Source: Melitaea cinxia
Lineage: Eukaryota; Arthropoda; Insecta; Lepidoptera; Nymphalidae
Assembly (NCBI RefSeq): GCF_905220565.1
Contig: NC_059412.1
Coordinates: 12,744,125 to 12,808,124, forward strand
DNA: 64,000 bases
Direction: 5' to 3'
Every line of letters starts with the position of its first letter. Positions within the stretch are counted from its first letter, which is position 1. A model generated the notes under the pieces. It was not told the DNA's origin, ran no database searches, and saw only the letters and a list, made by a program, of their open reading frames with translations. The position numbers and the translations under genes are program-made. This document shows positions 43,925-53,924 of the stretch, in pieces.

Positions 43925-44110
43925 TACCACACCGTTTCTTTTTATAAAATCTAATAAATCACCATTATCAGCATAACGCATGAATATAAATACTCTTGGT
44001 CCTCTTTGGAGAATACTATGTACTTGTATAATATGAGGATTTTCTATTTTTGTAAGGATGTCTAATTCACGAGGAAAAAACTTTTCTAAAAAATCACGAG
44101 GGGATATTAT
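43925..44110 (-). pseudogene. TSSK-like protein kinase fragment captured inside the P-element relic
   Basis: The minus strand encodes SPRDFLEKFFPRELDILTKI, ENPHIIQVHSILQ, then RGPRVFIFMRYADNGDLLDF and IKRNGVV, followed by a strong donor (gtaagc, 43,919-43,924). This is the helix-C to hinge part of a Ser/Thr kinase: Glu in PREL is the helix-C Glu, and FIFMRYADNGDLLDFI is the hinge. It closely resembles testis-specific serine kinases (human TSSK1 has a similar DFLEKFLPREI block). No acceptor is seen before it; an in-frame TAA lies upstream at about 44,130. It lies between P-element coding blocks ending near 43,785 and starting at 44,338. It is probably a captured host exon fragment. Confidence 0.7.
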
Positions 44111-45443
44111 GCAGGTAATTTTGAAAATTATTTAAATAAGTCGCATACAAAAAATGTTTGGTATTCATCATATGGAAATGAAATTTAACATCTAATCTTT
44201 ATCTTAAGATATGAAAAGAAATAGGTTTTTATTTTTTATCTCGTGTCTATGGCAATTTTTTCTAATACTTCGTCGCAAAGTAGTGAAAATTGTTGTTGTA
44301 ATTTGTTGTGCACTCACAACAGGCTTTCTTTTTTACAGATAAGAAGATATACTACCAGCAGAGGCAAAAGATACTGCTGACCTTCTCTTGTTTTTTGACC
44401 AATAATTTGACTATGTTAACGAAGCTGCGGGAAATCGAACAAGAAGGATAAAACATTCAGCAAACCTCTCCTTGGACCAGTGAAGCCAAATTCTATCCAC
44501 CACAATATATGGAAAAAATCTATATCAACTTTAAAAACTATGAAATTTATAAACAAGAATTCATTAAAAAATGAATATGTACCCACAATAAATAATTGGG
44601 TGTGGACATTAGAGGGAATAGAAACTCTATTAAAAATTGTAAAAGAAAAATATGGTGTAACATCGGTCTGGTTGCGGCATCTCAATCAAGACCCAATTGA
44701 AAACTTTTTTGGGTCAATTAGGCGCCATGGATGCCGTAATATTAACCCTACACCAGACCGATTCAAATCAGCATACACTACTTTAATGATTAATAGTCTC
44801 TCTAGTGTTCACGCCCCTGGAGCTAATTGTGAAATTGACAGTGGATATGCACTTTGTGAAACATTAATCACAGGTGGGACTAGCAAAGTAAACAAAAATT
44901 GTGAAATGTATATTCCCGATATTATATTATTACCCCTTAAAGACAAAAATGATCCCCGTGAAATTGGCGGGTTACAATATGTAACTCGTTATTTTATTTA
45001 AAAAACACACAAGTAACACACATGTAACACAGTGTAAAAGTGACTTTTTAAGCAATGAAGAGCCAGAATATTTAAGATATCGGGAGTATACAGATAAAAA
45101 ATGGCTTTGCAGTCCCACTAACTCTCCCCTTAATTGTGTGTCTAATTTGCAGGATATTAATTATATAGTAATAAAAGAAAATTTAGAAAAAACATACCTA
45201 ATGGAGTTAATAAAAACAGTTGTTTTTATGACAATGGAATTTAATTTTATAAAATGTCAAAAACACAAAGATAATTTAATAGAATTCCTATTGAAAATAT
45301 CCTGCAGATATTTTATAAATAATTACTGCATAGAAATAAACAATATTTTAACGAATAGGAGAGAGTGTGATGACGATGCAGATTTATACAAATTTAAGGC
45401 AAAAAAGCTGTACCATAAATTTTTTAAAAGAAAAAATAAATAG

Positions 45444-45823
45444 CTAATGCCATTTATGTGTTTTATTTTGTTTAATAAGTGTTACGGTTGTAAGTAGTAA
45501 TAGCTAGATATACTTAAAAATATTGTATGTAGGCTGCCGCTCTATGTACGGCATATACATATACGTATACGGTATTTATAGCTATGGCTCATTCAGAAAC
45601 TTAATATCAGAGGGCGCCACTAGTCGTTTCCCGTCTAGGCCGTCGAGTTATATCTCTATTTCCTATATACCACGTTGCCTGTCCAGAGTACTTTGGATAA
45701 GGTTGTCGTGACGTCCAATTTTTTTTTTCGGCCAAACTGTTTCATTTTATGTACTTACAAAGAATTTACAAATGATTTTCAATAAAACTTTTGATTTTAC
45801 TGAATTTCAGCATTGCATTATTT
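45444..45823. other. 3' flank of the P-element relic
   Basis: AT-rich, with a palindromic catatacatatacgtatacgg patch near 45,545-45,575. No P-element terminal inverted repeat could be matched to the left side. Confidence 0.35.
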
Positions 45824-45930
45824 TTAATGCACGGACGTGGCAACTAGAATACCGTGCATTACAAATAATGCACAGACGTAGTAGCTAGAACATTATGGAT
45901 TACATAAAATGCACGGACGTTTAATGTAAA
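45824..45930 (+). repeat. repeated AATGCACGGACGT motif before piggyBac copy 2
   Basis: TTAATGCACGGACGTGGCAA at 45,824, then aatgcacagacgtagtagct (about 45,877) and aatgcacggacg (about 45,908). Further copies follow the gene at about 49,498 and 49,543. A TTAA adjoins the first, so these may be the terminal and subterminal repeats of this piggyBac element. Confidence 0.5.
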
Positions 45931-47539
45931 TTTTTATTATGTCCATAGACAAATAAATACATTTTTATGAACTTATTATTGCTTTTCGTTCATATCATTG
46001 TCAATGTCATTCAAAATTTTCATTGTCATATGTCATAAATGTCATTTTTACCGCTAAAACGAATATTTTCGTTGGTAAACATCATTCGAATTTTTCGTTG
46101 GTTCTTGTTATTGTTTTGAAGTGAAAATGCCTCTAAAACATCTATCTGATGAACAAATGCGACGTATTTTGGAAGATAGTGATGGCGAAGATGAATTCTC
46201 GCGCCAACTAGAAGATTTGGACTCACACGATGAAGACGATTTACAATTAGGTACATATGTATATAATGCACAAGATATCCCTATGCTTTCGGTGGAGGAA
46301 GATCTGATTAGTATTCAACAATTTATTGATATTACTAATACACAGAATGTAAACGCCGCTATTGCACCATCGGGTAACATAACCGCTTCTGCTTCTGATA
46401 ATGACGAGCTTGAATGCCACCCTGCTAGGTCTCTTTCTCAGCCGGATGAAGTAAATGCTGGTAGTTCTGGTTTGCCTGCTGATGCTTTGCAAATGTCTCC
46501 TGCTGATGATTTGCATATGTCTCCTGCTGATTCCATTTTTTCTGCTCCACATATCCCCCAGCTTAGTACTGAATGGCAGAGTGAGATAAGGAATTTGCCA
46601 CGGCAAGTTTTTACTGGTTATAATGAAGGCAAACGCCAGGAACGCTTATTTTCTGGTCAATCTGACTTATGGAAGATTTTCACCCACATTTTCGATGAAG
46701 ACATAATTGAATTTATGGTAGTCGAAACCAACAGATACGCTTTGCAAACCACAGTGAATGATTTGAGGCCCAACAGTCGTCTAAGGAGATGGAAACCAAT
46801 AACAGGAGATGAAATGAGAAAGTTCTTAGGTGTTTATTTACTGACGGGAGTCATACATTTTCCAATGCTCGAAAACTACTGGAAAAAGGACAAATTATAT
46901 TATCATCCACTTCTTCACGAGATAAATATGTCCTACAATAAATTCGCGCTGATACTGAAATGCTGGCACTTTGTAGATAACGAAGCACCACGTAATGAAG
47001 GCGACCGTTGATATAAAATACAGCCACTCATCGACAAACTAACAAAAAACTGGCGAAAAATATTTACCCCCGGAGAATGTATAGTAGTTGTCGCGACGTT
47101 TTATCTACATTATTGTTCACATGATGCTTTCCAGACTTCTACCGCGACAAAAGGATATTGTCTGGATAATAAATTTCAGAAATCGAGTGTTCACACTCAC
47201 CTAAGTTCATGATCCGGTACCTTCTCCAGTCTGTTCCGTTACCAATGACTCGAGATGTCTAGTCATGTCAATGAGATCTGCTTCGCATCCTGTAAGTTTA
47301 AAAATACCAATGACGCTGCTGTATGCAACGCCATTGGCACATGAGGTCAGACCTCTGACCACCGGGGTGGTCAGGGTCACCTCGTTTCTCTTTGGGTTTC
47401 TGTAAACAATAGATTCATGGTATAGTTCGAGATATGGCTGGCACCTTCATGCCACACGGTTATATTTAGTCCTAACAACCTTTGTCCCTTGTAGAGGGAA
47501 TTCCTTGTGTCCATAGTGAAACCATCTCAAGCTAGTGAT

Positions 47540-47714
47540 CCTTGTCCCTCTAAGGGAATTCATTAATCCTTGCCTCAATACAAGAGGTCCTTGTCCCTCA
47601 AAGGGAATTCATTAAACCTTGCCCCAATACAAGGGGTCCTTGTCCCTCAAAGGGAATTCATTAGACCTTGCCCCAATACAAGGGGTCCTTGTCCCTCAAA
47701 GGGAGTTCATTAGG
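47540..47714 (+). repeat. 49-bp tandem repeat, four copies
   Basis: ccttgtccctcaaagggaat... starts at 47,540, 47,589, 47,638 and 47,687, exactly 49 bp apart, the last copy partial. Each unit contains the small palindrome tccctcaaaggga. Lies inside the solo LTR. Confidence 0.9.
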
Positions 47715-47777
47715 TCCTACATTCTCTGGTGCGTCAAGCACCACAACCTGCACCAACCGAGGTGCCATTCTCAGTGT

Positions 47778-47890
47778 GTCAAGGAAGACACCCTTCAGTA
47801 TAGTTAGTCAAGGAAGACATTCTTCAGTATAGTTTGTCAAGGAAGACATCCTTCAGTATAGTTTGTCTAGGAAGACATCATTCATTATGT
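47778..47890 (+). repeat. 29-bp tandem repeat, about four copies
   Basis: gtcaaggaagacatycttca... starts at 47,778, 47,807, 47,836 and 47,865. It lies 60 bp after the 49-bp array within the same LTR. A looser atacttag repetition follows to 48,060. Confidence 0.85.
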
Positions 47891-49847
47891 ACCTGCATTT
47901 ATTAACAACCAGAAGTCATATATGTCATATATCGAACTATAATCAAACGGTTAACATTTAGAGGATAGATTCTTATATACTTAGAAACTCAAGCTTAAAT
48001 ACTTCGGTAGAAACCCAAATACTTAACGGCTTATATACTTAGATACTTAGGTACTTAGCTTTCAGTGAAGGTGACTCGTTGGACTTCTCTGGCTTTAGTT
48101 TAAATAACAATTTATTGTTATAAAGGTAAAACACTCTACTTTAAACACTATTTACTTTCATTTATAAATCCGCGTCCACCTTCGCCGATCATCCGCATGT
48201 GAAAAGAAAGAAATATGTCATACTCACAGACAGGTCGGTAAATTGGCGGGCTGTCAAAATATAGTGATGTTACATGTCATAGCTGGGTTGTCTATGGAAT
48301 ATCGCGAATCGACGCGACAGAAGTCGACGAGTCGATGGTTGGTTTTAGGGGAAGAATTATTTTTCGAACTTACAACCCACAGAAATCTCATAAGTACGGC
48401 ATAAAAATTTATAAATTATGTACTGACAGTGGTTATACCTGGAGTTACCGCGTTTATTCTGGTCAAGACGACCAAATAGCTGGATTAGATAAACCGGGGT
48501 CAGTTGTTGTTAGTTTGTGCACAGATTTGCTTAAAGAAGGAAGAATCCTGATAACGGACAATTACTACACTAGCATACCTTTAGCAAGGTACCTAAAAGA
48601 ACATGGTACTGACTTGTGTGGAACAATACGCAAAAACCGTCGAGAACTGCCCCGAGAAGTGGTTCAGCAACGTTTAGAAAAAGGCCAAATTGCTGTGCAG
48701 CAGAACAACTTTGCGACCATCCTAAAATGGCATGATAAACGGGATGTGCTTATGTTGTCGACGTGTCACGACCACGAAATGCGAATGTCAACTGGTTTTC
48801 GAAGAGTTTTGAAGCCTACTATGGCGTTGACCTACAATGAAGGGAAGAAAGGCATAGACTTGGCTGATCAGCTAGCAAGTTACAATTCGCCGGCGAGGAA
48901 AACCTGTTTGGTATAAGAAAATTGCTGCGGACCTTGTTTCTATAAGTGTAGTGAATGCCATTCTGATTTATAACGAGTTACACCCACAGTCAAAATTGAA
49001 GGTTCTGGATGGTCATCAAATCATTATAAAGAAATTACTTAAGGTTGAAACTGAGAACTTTTCAAGTTCCAGTTCTGCGAGTTCTTTGCGTCCTACAAGT
49101 CACAAGTTAACGAAAATACCCAAGAAAGCTAATGGAAAATTTTGGCAAAAACGTTGTGCCAGTTGCTACAAAAAGCTGAAAGAATCCGGATTCACAGCCA
49201 CTGATGCAAGGAAGAAGACTTCACAAGTTACAACCGAGTGCATTCCATGTAAAAAACCATTTTGCTTACAATGTTATAACGAATCTCACTAATTGCCAGT
49301 GGACTTTATTCAAATAATAATGCTTTTCAATAACCCAATTCATGTTACCAAACAATAAAAAAAAAAATCGCGGGACATTGGTGTTTTATTATTCCCAATT
49401 CACTGCTCATACGTCTGCAAAATATTAAAGACGTAGCTATCACGTCCAGTCTACAAAACCCCATTCAAAAAGAATAGACTCGTGCATTATCGATAAAGCA
49501 CGGACGTCACAGCAGCAGCCAAAAATGCATTATATATAATGCACGGACAGGCAACGTGATATAATAAAGTACCTACTCTGTGGAGCGTTCGCACCAGCCT
49601 TACGGTTACGGAGTACGGACATTGTCTTACATGAGACCTGTGTTGCCAACCCCAAGAAACTAAGTACAATAGCTCACCAATAAAAAAAACAGGAGAAAAC
49701 AGTAGATAAAGTAAAAAAAAGGCAGATTTCATACTTTCCTTGTATAATTAAAACAATCACCTACTTTTTATTAGTTTTCAGGACTTGTTATATTATAATA
49801 TCGGTCACAAAATAACAAAAAAAAAAAAAAAACAATCGAAGTAAAAT

Positions 49848-50096
49848 TAAGTTCCACTTTCATCGTCAATTGCCTCATCTTCAGTATTTTCGGACTCATT
49901 TTCCTTCTTAAAATCATATATTTTTGTTAAATTTCTTTAAGTGCCTTTCTGTGACTTCAAATGAGTAGCAATTGGTTATTTCGGATTTAGTGTGTAATGC
50001 TCCTTTAATAGTTTTAGTCGATACCATTGCAGATATATGGTCAACAAAAACTAGAAGCTTTCTTGGTGTATCAACACACTGGTTAAGATTTCAGTA
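49848..50096 (-). pseudogene. unidentified coding fragment, minus strand
   Basis: Minus strand: CVDTPRKLLVFVDHISAMVS, TKTIKGALHTKSEITNCYSF, EVTERHLKKFNKNI, then after a one-base shift DFKKENESENTEDEAIDDES and a stop. It begins at a possible acceptor (cttaaccag). The acidic tail and coherent frames suggest the C-terminus of a real protein, probably a transposon or domesticated ORF. I cannot name the family. Confidence 0.4.
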
Positions 50097-50607
50097 ATAC
50101 TTTTTATCTGCAGAAACAACAATTACAAGGAAAGATTTTGATTGAATAAGAATTTACCTACACAATAAATACATCAAACTTTCAGTAAAATTAGGGCAGT
50201 AACAATAATTAAGCATTATTTTTATTTTCAGATTAACACGTTCGCGGACGCACCGGCTATAACAGGCATCAGTGACTTACTCAGAATGACACGCCGGCTA
50301 TAGCCTTTATGTTCTTTCCGCAATTTGGGGCACAACGGCTTTAGCAGACGATTTTCTATATTACTACCGTATATTTTATCATCGAGTGCCCCTAAATTGG
50401 AACTTTCAAATCGCTAGGTGTCATATAACATATCTTTTTACACCTTCGAAAGGTCACTACACTTGTGTCGTTGTGTGCGCACGCACACTGACGCACCTGT
50501 CATAGCAGCGACAATTGTATGGAAATTTGTTAGTCGACCGGCGAGTGCCCCCAGGAGCGGAGGTGTCGTGAGTGTATTTATCACGCGGTTTTCGTACTGC
50601 TATAGTG

Positions 50608-50757
50608 GTAAGTTTACTTAATTTTTAAAGTAAACATGGATAAACTGTTACTAATATTATATAACAATACTCATTTAATACAATATTTGCTATAAATTAC
50701 CTATTTACGTTTACCTTATTTGAGTAAAACTAATAGTAAAACACGGCTACTTTTCAG
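50608..50757 (+). other. candidate 5' UTR intron of the piggyBac gene
   Basis: A consensus donor (atagtg/gtaagttt) at 50,608 and acceptor (cttttcag) ending at 50,757, directly before the ATG of the transposase. The intron would be 150 bp and place the start codon at the first base of exon 2. Confidence 0.5.
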
Positions 50758-53358
50758 ATGTCTAGACAAGAACCGAATGGGAGTAAACGAAAAATTTATG
50801 ATCCATACGAAAGAGAAAACGAACGATTATTGAAATTATTCAGTGATGCTTCCTCTGGCGAGCTGTCTTCTGGTTCAGAGGAACCTGAAATGCTGAGTGA
50901 TAGCGAATCATTGTCAAGTGAGTCGGAACAGGATCCTTACAATGATTGTGATGGTGACTACGGTTCAGACACTAACTATATACCTAATGAAGATAGCGGG
51001 TCATCCACAACTCATGTGTCTGACTCTGAAGAGGACAGTGGTAAGGTAAAGCATTTCAAAACACCTAAGCAGCCAACTCAACGCAAACAAGTACTGTCTG
51101 TAGAATCTCCAGTTGATTCTCTAATTACCTTAAAAGGCCTAGGATCACATGTTCGTGTTTCTGCTTCGGATGAGTCAGCGGCTTCAATCGCTATTTCGTC
51201 CCCAGCTAATATGAAAAATTCACTTGATGCAATTCAGTCACATATAGATACTATTAAAAGATCTAAGGAGCCAACTCAACGCAAACAAGTGCTTTCTGTG
51301 GAATCTCCAGTTACTTTAGAAGGTGGGAGCGTTCATGTTTCTGAGTCGGCTGAATGTTCAGATAACTTTATTGCCATGTCGTCTGCCGCTATTACGCGTA
51401 ATAGGCAAGATGAACAAGTGCCTTATGTTGATTCTCCAATTACATTAAAAGACCTAGGAATACATGTTCGTGTCCCTGCTTCGGTTGAGTCTGCCGATTT
51501 TACTGCTGCTTCGTCCCCAGCTAATATGGAAAATGCACCTGATTCAAACCAATCACATACGCATATTATTAATTTACCTTCGTTTGATTCCGATACATCT
51601 CCACCAAGATCAATAGACTCAAATACGCTTTTACAGGATATTGACTGGACGGACAATAAAAATTCAGTATCTACTCAAAATATTGAGACGACAGTACAAA
51701 TACCAATTTCGCACACAGTATACAATCAGGAACCTATAATAACCAGTGCCAATCATCAACGTCCTAGGTCACCACATATCATAGACGAAGAATGGCAAAC
51801 ATCAACTGCTCCTATACCAGAATTTGAATTCAATGACAGCGCTGTTGGACCTCAGTTTTTCGTTGATGCAAATACGTCTCCAATAGAAGTATTCAATCGT
51901 TTCTTTTCTGACTCAATAATTGAACAACTTGTAGATCGCACCAACAAGTACGGTGCTGCATTATGCAATATTAATAGACCACACACTAGAGGCAGTCGAA
52001 AAAAAACCTTTAATCCAACTTCCATAGAAGAAATAAAGCGATTCCTAGGCCTATGCATTTTGCAATCTCATGTCGAAACACCGAATATTCGAAAACTCTT
52101 TACATTCACTGATCCACTATATTACCATCCCATATTCACTCACTGTATGTCTGGGAGAAGATTCGAACAATTATTGAGATGCTTGTGTGTTTATGAAGGG
52201 AATGCCAAAGGTATAAATAAAGTATTAGGTTTTGCAAACCAAATGATTGCTACTTTTCAGAATTTATACAATCCACATAAACAGCTTCCTCTGGATGAAT
52301 CACTGCTTTTATTTCGCGGACGATTGTCTTTCAGACAATACATCAAAACGAAAAAAGCGAAATATGGAGTCAAATTTTATATTCTGACTACCAGTGACGG
52401 CTACATTTTAAATTTTAGAATTTACCAGGGCAAGAACGAAACAAGCGATGATATAGACACTAACACAAAATCAAAAACTGAAAGACTGGTTATGAATCTG
52501 ATGCAGCCATATTTATTCAAGGGTCATGAGCTTTACATGGATAATTATTACAATAGCGTGGCCTTATCTGATAGACTTTTAAACTGCATGACACATACAA
52601 CAGGTACTTTAAGGAAAGATAGAAAAGACAATCCGAAAGATGTTGTGAGCAAAGTACTTAAAAAAGATGAACATGTATGGATGAGAAAAGGAAAGGTGTA
52701 TGTTTCAGCCTGGAAAGATAAACGAATTGTGACTATGATCACAACACAACACCACCCTCGACTGGTCGTAACTCGGAATAGATTTGGCAAACAATTGACA
52801 AAGCCTAAAGAGATCGAAGTATATAATAAATATATGTCTGGTATAGACATTTCAGACCAGATGCTGTCTTATTATTCGACTCCAAAAAAGACAGTACGGT
52901 GGTATAAGAAAGTCTTTTTCCATATTTTTGATATGGCCTTATGGAATGCCTATTATACGTTTCGAAAACATTGTAACGATAAAGAAACGATGCTCGGTTT
53001 CAGAGAACATGTCATTAGATATTTACTAGGTGTTGACAACTTAAATTGCACTGATCTCATTACTTCTAAAAAACCGACAAACCCAAGAACATCAGGGAAC
53101 CCGAGAATGTCCCTACCTACAAGTAATCAGGACAGGGGCCAAGAAGGGACGACTTTGCAAGCGTTAAACCACTGGCCTGAACCAATACCAAAAACAGAAA
53201 ACTGTAAACGTAATAAGGCTTTTTTAAAGTGCCGCTTATGCTCTAAAAACAAAATTAAAAAGGAAACTAGCTACCGGTGCAAGGGATGCTCCAGTAAACC
53301 ACCATTATGTCCTGGATGTTTTGAGCAGTGGCATTGCCAAATAGAAAATATCGACTGA
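50758..53358 (+). CDS. piggyBac transposase, intact, 866 aa
   Basis: Cut-and-paste transposase acting at TTAA. Residues 1-100 are acidic and Ser-rich (KLFSDASSGELSSGSEEPEM). Residues about 106-275 hold three degenerate copies of a repeated block (QRKQVLSVESPV..., then ...ITLKGLGSHVRVSAS..., SSPANM). The DDE_Tnp_1_7 domain begins near 365 (NTSPIEVFNRFFSDSIIEQL). Catalytic Asp: D513 (PLDESLLLFRGRLSFRQY), D595 (LYMDNYYNS) and D697/D700 (MSGIDISDQM). Spacings of 82 and 102 match the 78 and 101 of the founding piggyBac protein. Residues about 825-862 are a Cys-rich domain (CRLCSKNKIKKETSYRCKGC, then LCPGCFEQWHC) for binding the subterminal repeats. The protein is much longer than the roughly 590 aa of the classic enzyme, because of the N-terminal extension. 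The start follows a splice acceptor. Confidence 0.92.
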   Translation: MSRQEPNGSKRKIYDPYERENERLLKLFSDASSGELSSGSEEPEMLSDSESLSSESEQDPYNDCDGDYGSDTNYIPNEDSGSSTTHVSDSEEDSGKVKHFKTPKQPTQRKQVLSVESPVDSLITLKGLGSHVRVSASDESAASIAISSPANMKNSLDAIQSHIDTIKRSKEPTQRKQVLSVESPVTLEGGSVHVSESAECSDNFIAMSSAAITRNRQDEQVPYVDSPITLKDLGIHVRVPASVESADFTAASSPANMENAPDSNQSHTHIINLPSFDSDTSPPRSIDSNTLLQDIDWTDNKNSVSTQNIETTVQIPISHTVYNQEPIITSANHQRPRSPHIIDEEWQTSTAPIPEFEFNDSAVGPQFFVDANTSPIEVFNRFFSDSIIEQLVDRTNKYGAALCNINRPHTRGSRKKTFNPTSIEEIKRFLGLCILQSHVETPNIRKLFTFTDPLYYHPIFTHCMSGRRFEQLLRCLCVYEGNAKGINKVLGFANQMIATFQNLYNPHKQLPLDESLLLFRGRLSFRQYIKTKKAKYGVKFYILTTSDGYILNFRIYQGKNETSDDIDTNTKSKTERLVMNLMQPYLFKGHELYMDNYYNSVALSDRLLNCMTHTTGTLRKDRKDNPKDVVSKVLKKDEHVWMRKGKVYVSAWKDKRIVTMITTQHHPRLVVTRNRFGKQLTKPKEIEVYNKYMSGIDISDQMLSYYSTPKKTVRWYKKVFFHIFDMALWNAYYTFRKHCNDKETMLGFREHVIRYLLGVDNLNCTDLITSKKPTNPRTSGNPRMSLPTSNQDRGQEGTTLQALNHWPEPIPKTENCKRNKAFLKCRLCSKNKIKKETSYRCKGCSSKPPLCPGCFEQWHCQIENID

Positions 53359-53924
53359 TAATAATTATGAATACCTCCTAATAATTATAAGAGTTTAATT
53401 GATATAATATCGTGCTGTGATTAAAATTGTACTGTTTAATTAATATAAGCAAGTTCTAACGATGCCTTCCAATTGTTGAAAATTCTGTGATTTTCCAAAG
53501 TTTAATATTAAGTTTTTAATATAGGTAATTAATATAGGAATAAAAATATTATTATGTTGAGGTTTGAAGTACCATTTTTGTTAAATTTTTCCTTAATAAT
53601 AATTTTTAGAACTACCTAAAAGTGATAAAAGTGCCATTATAAATTAGTTTAAGTTATTAGATAATTATAAACAATTTGAAGTTTTACGAATCTGCCAAAA
53701 AATATAATATAAAACTGGCTGTCATTTTCCAAAATTTTACCATTATAAACTTGAGTGTCAAATTAAAATAAGGAGAAAATATTATGTTCTTTAAAAGCCA
53801 GCATCTTGTTCTTTGCTGCGTTGTCTAGTATTTATCGTAGTTTCCTTGAAATTAAAATAAAAAACATATATTTGTTTTTTCATTGCGTTGAATCCCATAG
53901 TACCTCTTATTATATAGTTGTTAT
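53359..53924 (+). other. 3' UTR and AT-rich spacer of the piggyBac element
   Basis: No ORF. Several AATAAA-like signals occur (for example aataaaaata near 53,538). Lies between the stop codon and the 72-bp array. Confidence 0.5.

Larger units (their letters stand above)
38684..45443 (+). pseudogene. P-element-like (THAP9 family) transposase relic with many exons
   Basis: Exon 1 (38,684-38,735: MSNKRCCVPGCVNLKA, then gtaagt) and exon 2 (39,207-39,417: KLHKFPNP..ICHIHFEEKY-type block, ALPTKHLL) form a THAP C2CH zinc finger. A one-base shift lies near 39,216. Small phase-1 exons follow at 40,669-40,734, 41,087-41,170, 41,546-41,638 and 42,200-42,289, then a coiled-coil exon from 42,603. The catalytic part shows VVLFDEMSFKPN (about 43,130), TVCDQGTNN (about 43,390) and LNQDPIENFFG (about 44,690), the places of D230, the second Asp and E531 of the P transposase. 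It resumes at 44,338 after cag and ends at 45,443. Frameshifts near 42,885, 43,355 and 45,000 and stops near 43,500 show it is inactive. It would have bound DNA through THAP and used GTP in P elements. Confidence 0.75.
47089..48319 (+). mobile_element. solo LTR, 1,231 bp, with internal tandem repeats
   Basis: Starts TGTCGCGACG and ends GACGCGACA (TG..CA with a 7-bp inverted match), flanked by a 5-bp duplication with one difference (gtagt 47,084-47,088; gaagt 48,320-48,324). Removing it restores the piggyBac frame at the catalytic Asp. No ORF or primer site is inside, so it is a solo LTR left after recombination. It carries a 49-bp repeat four times and a 29-bp repeat about four times. Confidence 0.75.
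46121..49292 (+). pseudogene. piggyBac transposase broken by a solo LTR
   Basis: Block 1 (46,121-47,011) has an acidic N-terminus (MPLKHLSDEQMRRILEDSD), a Pro/Ser linker with small repeats (QMSPADDLHMSPAD) and the start of the DDE_Tnp_1_7 domain (DIIEFMVVETNRYA, EMRKFLGVYLLTGVIHFP). A stop at 47,009 replaces one codon; reading on gives QPLIDKL..FTPGECIVV. The LTR (47,089-48,319) falls just before DESMVGFRGR, at the first catalytic Asp. Block 2 (48,335 on) has ITDNYYTS (second Asp) and GIDLADQLASY (third). A frameshift near 48,893 leads to the C-terminal Cys-rich domain (CASCYKKL..CIPCKKPFCLQC), which binds terminal DNA in piggyBac. Stop, frameshift and LTR all disable it. Confidence 0.85.

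Noticed and set aside
50418..50621. 67-codon ORF upstream of the piggyBac gene
   Set aside because: Probably 5' UTR; it runs through the candidate splice donor and lacks any similarity.
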